Shown here: positions 60,541 through 64,000 of the stretch, piece after piece | Layout: each line of letters opens with the position of its first letter | How positions within the stretch are numbered: the stretch's first letter is position 1 | Assembly (NCBI RefSeq): GCF_014697625.1 | Contig: NZ_JACJSG010000022.1 | Span: 1 to 64,000, forward strand | Source of the DNA: Anabaena azotica FACHB-119 | GTDB taxonomy: Bacteria > Cyanobacteriota > Cyanobacteriia > Cyanobacteriales > Nostocaceae | DNA: 64,000 nucleotides | Direction: 5' to 3' | Program-made: the position numbers and the translations under genes | Notes under the pieces: model-generated | The model's input: the letters and a program-made list of their open reading frames with translations, nothing else | What the model was told of the DNA's origin: nothing | Databases searched by the model: none

Positions 60541-61662
60541 ATGTTGAAGTCTGTAAAAATAGAAAATTTTCGAGGTTTTAAATCCTTCGAGCTTCAGCAG
60601 CTTGGTAGAGTCAACCTGCTGGTAGGTAAAAATAATACAGGTAAAACATCAATACTAGAAGCCATTCAACTCTTATGCTCACGAAATAATCTTGAACCAC
60701 TACGTCAAGCAATGACTAAGCGGGGTGAATTTTATTTTGATGAAAATTCTAACAATTCGCAAGAACTGGATGTTCGCAACCTTTTTTATGGACATGAAAT
60801 TGACATAGGAAGTAAATTTTCAATAATAGGTTGTAATGACAATCTTCAAGAAGAGCTTGTTGTATCCATAGGCTCACGTGTAGTTACTAATGTTACACAG
60901 GTTAATGAATATCCTGATCTTCAAGGTCAAGAATTTATAGATTCATTTGAACAACTTCTTTTTATAATGAATTGGGACAATAAGCGGGGAGAAGAACCTT
61001 TAATGCGGCCTTTATCCTCCAAAGGAGGGCTACCTATAGACTATACACGTAGGTTTCGTAGGGATACTAAAAATGCAGTATCAAAAGTACAATTTATCAC
61101 ATCATCCTCTTTAGATGCTGAGAAGATGATTGAACTATTTGACCAAATTGTACTAACACCAGAGGAAAAACTTGTAGAGCAAGCAGTTAATATAATTGAT
61201 TCCAAAATTCAACGCATCGCTCCAATAAGTTCCATTAAATTTAGAGGTTCTTTAGATGGTTCGCGGGGTGGTTTTTTCGTACTGTTATCTGAGATTAACC
61301 AGCGCGTACCAATTGGTAGTATGGGTGATGGGGTGTGGCGTATGTTAGGACTTGCATTAGCTACAGTATGTGCTAAAGACGGATATTTATTTGTTGATGA
61401 AATAGATACCGGACTGCACTTTACAGCAATGTCTGATATGTGGCGGATGATTTGGAAAACTGCAAAACGATTAAATGTACAGGTTTTCGCCACTACTCAT
61501 AATAGTGATTGTTGGATGAGTTTAGCTAGTATTGCTCAACAACATGATACTGCTGAGGATGGTATTAGAATCCACAGAATTGAGCAAGGTAAGGATAAAA
61601 GTATAGTCTTTACAGAACCTCAAATTGTCATTGCTGCTGAAAGAGAAATTGAGGTACGTTAG
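60541..61662 (+). CDS. AAA family ATPase, OLD/ABC-like (pair partner of 61665)
   Basis: A 373-residue ATPase of the SMC/RecF/OLD-type ABC superfamily. N-terminus 'LKSVKIENFRGFKSFELQQLGRVNLLVGKNNTGKTSILEAIQLL' with Walker A (29-36); 'VPIGSMGDGVWRMLGLALATV' in the signature position (about 256-275); Walker B 'YLFVDEIDTGLHF' (282-294); and switch 'FATTHNSDCW' (about 316-325). There is no TOPRIM domain in the protein, unlike OLD nucleases or GajA. The separate TOPRIM-like gene begins 2 bp after its stop, so the pair is translationally coupled. Function is inferred as an anti-phage or DNA-damage-linked toxin-type module; the sequence does not prove it. Confidence 0.85.
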   Translation: MLKSVKIENFRGFKSFELQQLGRVNLLVGKNNTGKTSILEAIQLLCSRNNLEPLRQAMTKRGEFYFDENSNNSQELDVRNLFYGHEIDIGSKFSIIGCNDNLQEELVVSIGSRVVTNVTQVNEYPDLQGQEFIDSFEQLLFIMNWDNKRGEEPLMRPLSSKGGLPIDYTRRFRRDTKNAVSKVQFITSSSLDAEKMIELFDQIVLTPEEKLVEQAVNIIDSKIQRIAPISSIKFRGSLDGSRGGFFVLLSEINQRVPIGSMGDGVWRMLGLALATVCAKDGYLFVDEIDTGLHFTAMSDMWRMIWKTAKRLNVQVFATTHNSDCWMSLASIAQQHDTAEDGIRIHRIEQGKDKSIVFTEPQIVIAAEREIEVR

Positions 61663-61664
61663 TA

Positions 61665-62315
61665 ATGCCAAGGGGTTACGTAGCTAAGAAGCTTTTGGTT
61701 GAGGGGAAAGACGACCTGCGAGTCATACCAGAATTGATAGAAAAAAACGGAATTGTTTGGGGTAATAACAAGAAGGAAGCAATTGTATTAATAGATGATT
61801 GTGGTGGTTGTAGCAATATTGATTCAGACCGCATATCAACAGAGTTACAAGCATCAGGACTGACTCACCTGGGTTTAATGGTAGATGCAGATGATGACCC
61901 TCAAGGACGTTGGCAAAGTATTAGAGATGCTTGTGCAAAGAGTATTCCTGATATTCCTCAACAAATACCAGCAACAGGGCTAATCCACACTACGAACACA
62001 GGAATTAAGTTTGGTGTGTGGATGATGCCAGATAACCTGATGCAAGGGATGCTAGAGACTTTTCTAGCTTATATGATTCCAGATGAGAGTGAGTTGCTTT
62101 GGACATACGCCAAGGAAGTTGTAGCTGAGGCAAAAAATCAGGGAGCGTTATTTATAGATGCGGATACAGATAAAGCAAAAATTTATACTTGGCTAGCATG
62201 GCAGGAAGACCCTGGAAGGCAATTGCATCAAGCTATTGAGTATCAAATTTTCAATCCCCAGCACCCAAAAGCACAGGTATTCGTGAACTGGTTTAAGACT
62301 TTGTACGACCTGTGA
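61665..62315 (+). CDS. DUF3226 TOPRIM-like protein (pair partner of 60541)
   Basis: A 216-residue protein with TOPRIM-type acidic residues: Glu13 in LLVEGKDDLRV, and Asp74-x-Asp76 in LMVDADDD. The second half has 'TGIKFGVWMMPDNLMQGMLETFL' and the family C-terminal signature 'DADTDKAKIYTWLAWQEDPGRQLHQAI' ending with 'FVNWFKTLYDL'. DUF3226 is common next to AAA ATPase genes; it may be a nuclease or a metal-binding effector. It starts 2 bp after the ATPase stop. The best-studied analogue is the split AAA + TOPRIM-like (DUF4435) PARIS system; similarity is architectural, not established homology. Confidence 0.85.
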   Translation: MPRGYVAKKLLVEGKDDLRVIPELIEKNGIVWGNNKKEAIVLIDDCGGCSNIDSDRISTELQASGLTHLGLMVDADDDPQGRWQSIRDACAKSIPDIPQQIPATGLIHTTNTGIKFGVWMMPDNLMQGMLETFLAYMIPDESELLWTYAKEVVAEAKNQGALFIDADTDKAKIYTWLAWQEDPGRQLHQAIEYQIFNPQHPKAQVFVNWFKTLYDL

Positions 62316-63055
62316 ATTTTAGCCTGGGAAAAATAGCGATCGCCACACATACCTTCTTATACCAATCAAAAAACAATGCGACAGGTTTCTGGGTAGGGAT
62401 GTACAGCTGTACGCCCCTACAAATCATGAATGTGTTGCCAAGATTTGTGGAATCGGTCTTACTAATGCGATCGCCTGTCTTGTAATATCTGCATTAATTG
62501 CAAGTTATTAGCAAATATAATATTTGATATTAAAATTTACAAAGCTCTTAACTGCCTATCAATCAAGGAAAACAGAAGCTTACTGCTAAAATAGTTGCTA
62601 AATAATGGCAATATACATAATTCTCCATACAATTATCTGTTTGTAGCTGTCCTTGCTTTATCTATTCCCATATACAGCATATTTTGGGTAAATGAAGTAC
62701 AAGCGTAAAACCCAAAACCATGTAGAGACGTTACATGTAACGTCTCTACAGTATTTCACGAATAGCGAAACTGCTGTATGTATGGCAGTAGCCACATAGA
62801 TGAGGACATGGAGGAATCATAAAATCTTGATAGCAATCAGTTTTTGAACCTATCACCCTCCGGGTTCGCCAGTTCCCAGGGCGCGGGAAACCCCTCCGGG
62901 TTCGGCAGTTGCCTGCGGAGGGAAACCCTCCCGCAGCACTGCACTCACCGCCTACAGGACTAGACTCACCTGTCCCCTGTCCCCTGTCCCCTAACTATTG
63001 CAACTAATCTATAACAACAAAAATATAAATAAATGTTGCATTCTCGAAAAATATT
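62316..63055. other. Intergenic region with several dispersed repeats
   Basis: 740 bp. It holds a 'tgtacagctgtacgcccc' hairpin near 62399-62416, the palindrome GTAGAGACGTTACATGTAAC... at 62722-62749, an inverted 'ATAGCAG' family element starting near 62777 and ending in 'cacctgtcccctgtcccctg' heptamers at 62968-62990, and a GC-rich block (62857-62963, 'cctccgggttcg' twice) inserted in it. No gene is apparent. Confidence 0.55.
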
Positions 63056-63073
63056 GTTATATTAATTTACATA
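63056..63073 (+). promoter_or_regulatory. Candidate HLR1 (RpaB-binding) site upstream of hli
   Basis: GTTATATTAATTTACATA matches the HLR1 consensus (two (G/T)TTACA(T/A)(T/A) words two bases apart) at all but one position (T for C in the first word). It ends 40 bp before the hli start codon. HLR1 is known upstream of hli and other high-light genes in cyanobacteria. Confidence 0.5.
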
Positions 63074-63113
63074 CGGCAATAATCCTTATCAAAATTAATT
63101 TGGAGTGCCACCC

Positions 63114-63293
63114 ATGACAGACACAACAAAAATCTCTGCTTCTGTAGTTGAAGACCGCAATTCTTGGCGTTGGGGTTTCACTCCTCAAGCCGAAATCTGG
63201 AACGGTCGCTTGGCAATGATTGGCTTTTTAGCAGCCGCATTGATTGAGCTGTTCTCTGGTCAAGGCTTCCTGCACTTCTGGGGTATTCTGTAA
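63114..63293 (+). CDS. hli: High-light-inducible protein (single-helix CAB/ELIP/HLIP)
   Basis: A 59-residue single-membrane-helix protein with the chlorophyll-binding motif 'ERNARWGF-like' DRNSWRWGF followed by 'AEIWNGRLAMIGFLAAALIEL' (ExxNxRxAMIGF). Hlips bind chlorophyll and carotenoid in thylakoids and protect photosystem II assembly under high light. I start at ATG 63114 because GGAG lies eight bases before it; the longer GTG reading (63105) would put the Shine-Dalgarno inside the gene. A putative HLR1 box lies upstream. Confidence 0.95.
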   Translation: MTDTTKISASVVEDRNSWRWGFTPQAEIWNGRLAMIGFLAAALIELFSGQGFLHFWGIL

Positions 63294-63462
63294 TATCATC
63301 TCCGCTTAAACACTTATCATATTTTGGGGATTGGTAATTGATAATTGGTCATGGTAAAAAGCAATTACCTATTCGCTATTACCTATTACCGACTAAACCA
63401 AAGATATCCTAAGTGAGCAGCCGGAGTTGATGTAATACCTAGAAAAATAGATTATAAAAACA

Positions 63463-63500
63463 AAAAAACCTGGAGGTGTAACAACACTTCCAGGCTTTTA
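63463..63500. terminator. Terminator between hli and sigA
   Basis: AAAACCTGGAGGTGT and ACACTTCCAGGCTTTT form an imperfect 13-bp stem with loop AACA, flanked by A-run and T-run. Works for convergent hli and sigA transcripts. Confidence 0.8.
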
Positions 63501-63557
63501 AGTTATTTGTCAGTGGTCAATTGTAAAAACAAAAGACAACCGAACACTGACAACTGA

Positions 63558-64000
63558 CTAACGAATATATTCCTTCAGAACGCTGTTGCGGTTGGGATGG
63601 CGTAACTTACGGAGTGCTTTGGCTTCGATTTGGCGAATACGTTCGCGGGTGACGTTGAAGATTTGCCCAATTTCCTCTAAGGTCTTCATGCGACCGTCAT
63701 CTAGACCGTAGCGGAGGCGGAGAACGTCGCGTTCGCGGGGGCTGAGGCTGTCGAGGACTTTTTCTAAATCTTCGCGCAGAAGGTTTTTAGAAACTTGGTC
63801 TTCTGGGGTTTCGCCGTCGGATTCGATAAAGTCGCCTAAGCGGGAATCTTCTTCTTTACCGATGGGTGTTTCTAAGGAAATGGGTAGCTGGGCAGATTTG
63901 GCGATGAAACGCAGTTTCTCGATGGTCATTTCCATGCGAGTAGCGATTTCTTCTTCTGTTGGCTTGCGTCCCATTTCCTGAGACAATAGTTTAGTGGTTT
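63558..64000 (-). CDS. sigA: RNA polymerase principal sigma factor SigA, C-terminal part (partial)
   Basis: The gene runs off the right edge. Visible are the end of region 3 ('TTKLLSQEMGRKPTEEEIATRMEMTIEKLRFIAKSAQLPISLETPIGKEEDSRLGDFIE') and complete region 4 ('LSPRERDVLRLRYGLDDGRMKTLEEIGQIFNVTRERIRQIEAKALRKLRHP'), which contacts the -35 element. The match with the group 1 sigma factor of cyanobacteria is strong. Coding continues upstream of a possible TTG at 63986 to the window edge, so that codon is not a start. Confidence 0.95.
   Translation of the reverse strand, partial: TTKLLSQEMGRKPTEEEIATRMEMTIEKLRFIAKSAQLPISLETPIGKEEDSRLGDFIESDGETPEDQVSKNLLREDLEKVLDSLSPRERDVLRLRYGLDDGRMKTLEEIGQIFNVTRERIRQIEAKALRKLRHPNRNSVLKEYIR

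Noticed and set aside
1..64000. tRNA, rRNA, tmRNA or riboswitch genes
   Set aside because: I looked for the usual anticodon arms, TTCGAATC-type T-loops and conserved riboswitch cores and found none that were convincing; a covariance-model search could still reveal a small RNA.

Overview
The window comes from a filamentous, probably heterocyst-forming cyanobacterium of the Nostoc/Anabaena/Trichormus group. The evidence is many HIP1 palindromes (GCGATCGC), abundant heptanucleotide STRR tracts typical of Nostocales, a CpcS/CpeS-type phycobilin lyase, an NblB-like HEAT protein, a single-helix high-light-inducible protein, photorespiratory glycolate dehydrogenase genes, an HstK-type Ser/Thr-His kinase hybrid and a SigA-type principal sigma factor at the right edge. 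No rRNA, tRNA or intact insertion sequence was found.

Layout. 1-5.6 kb: the tail of an unknown gene, a nucleotide-sugar epimerase, an SMR-like membrane protein, a YqeG-type HAD phosphatase, a UbiA-family prenyltransferase, a rhodanese and a doubled DUF2795 protein. 5.57-9.3 kb: a CRISPR leader and an array of 46 repeats with no cas gene in the window. 9.4-10.8 kb: the scar of a deleted TetR/ABC-2 export cassette. 10.9-17.5 kb: a PAS histidine kinase, a small membrane protein, a CHASE2-Ser/Thr kinase and a VOC-fold protein, set among minisatellites and STRRs. 17.7-24.5 kb: a PEP-CTERM protein, a DUF218 protein, secreted and pentapeptide proteins, the NblB-like protein, the bilin lyase and a hypothetical. 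25-33 kb: a nuclease-like/TPR fusion, a Uma2 protein and the 1780-residue hybrid kinase. 33-37 kb: an FAD oxidoreductase beside an acetoacetate-decarboxylase-like protein. 37.5-40.2 kb: glycolate dehydrogenase subunits. 40.4-41.1 kb: a RelE/ParE-type toxin-antitoxin pair. 41.1-44.8 kb: a lipoprotein serpin and a divergent subtilase. 45-58.5 kb: mostly housekeeping genes (rpe, uvrB, menG/ubiE, pgeF, birA, ribE, bifunctional nuclease) with small stress-type proteins (CsbD, a lipoprotein, a 19-residue-repeat protein) and a LytM peptidase. 58.6-64 kb: a ferredoxin-like aldo/keto reductase, a Uma2 protein, an AAA ATPase plus TOPRIM-like (DUF3226) pair, an hli gene and the 3' end of sigA.

The most system-like finding is the AAA ATPase/TOPRIM pair at 60541-62315. 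Its layout (OLD-type ATPase, 2 bp gap, small TOPRIM protein) resembles two-gene anti-phage modules such as PARIS, but with a different TOPRIM family. Other notable points: a CRISPR array with block-wise repeat variants and a 17-nt spacer; the deletion scar; STRR DNA inside a histidine kinase gene and forming start or stop codons of several genes; three or more families of MITE-like elements, one with a perfect 10-bp target duplication; and an IS200/IS605-like remnant that may keep an omega-RNA-like right end. All calls rest on reading the sequence and family knowledge; no searches were run.
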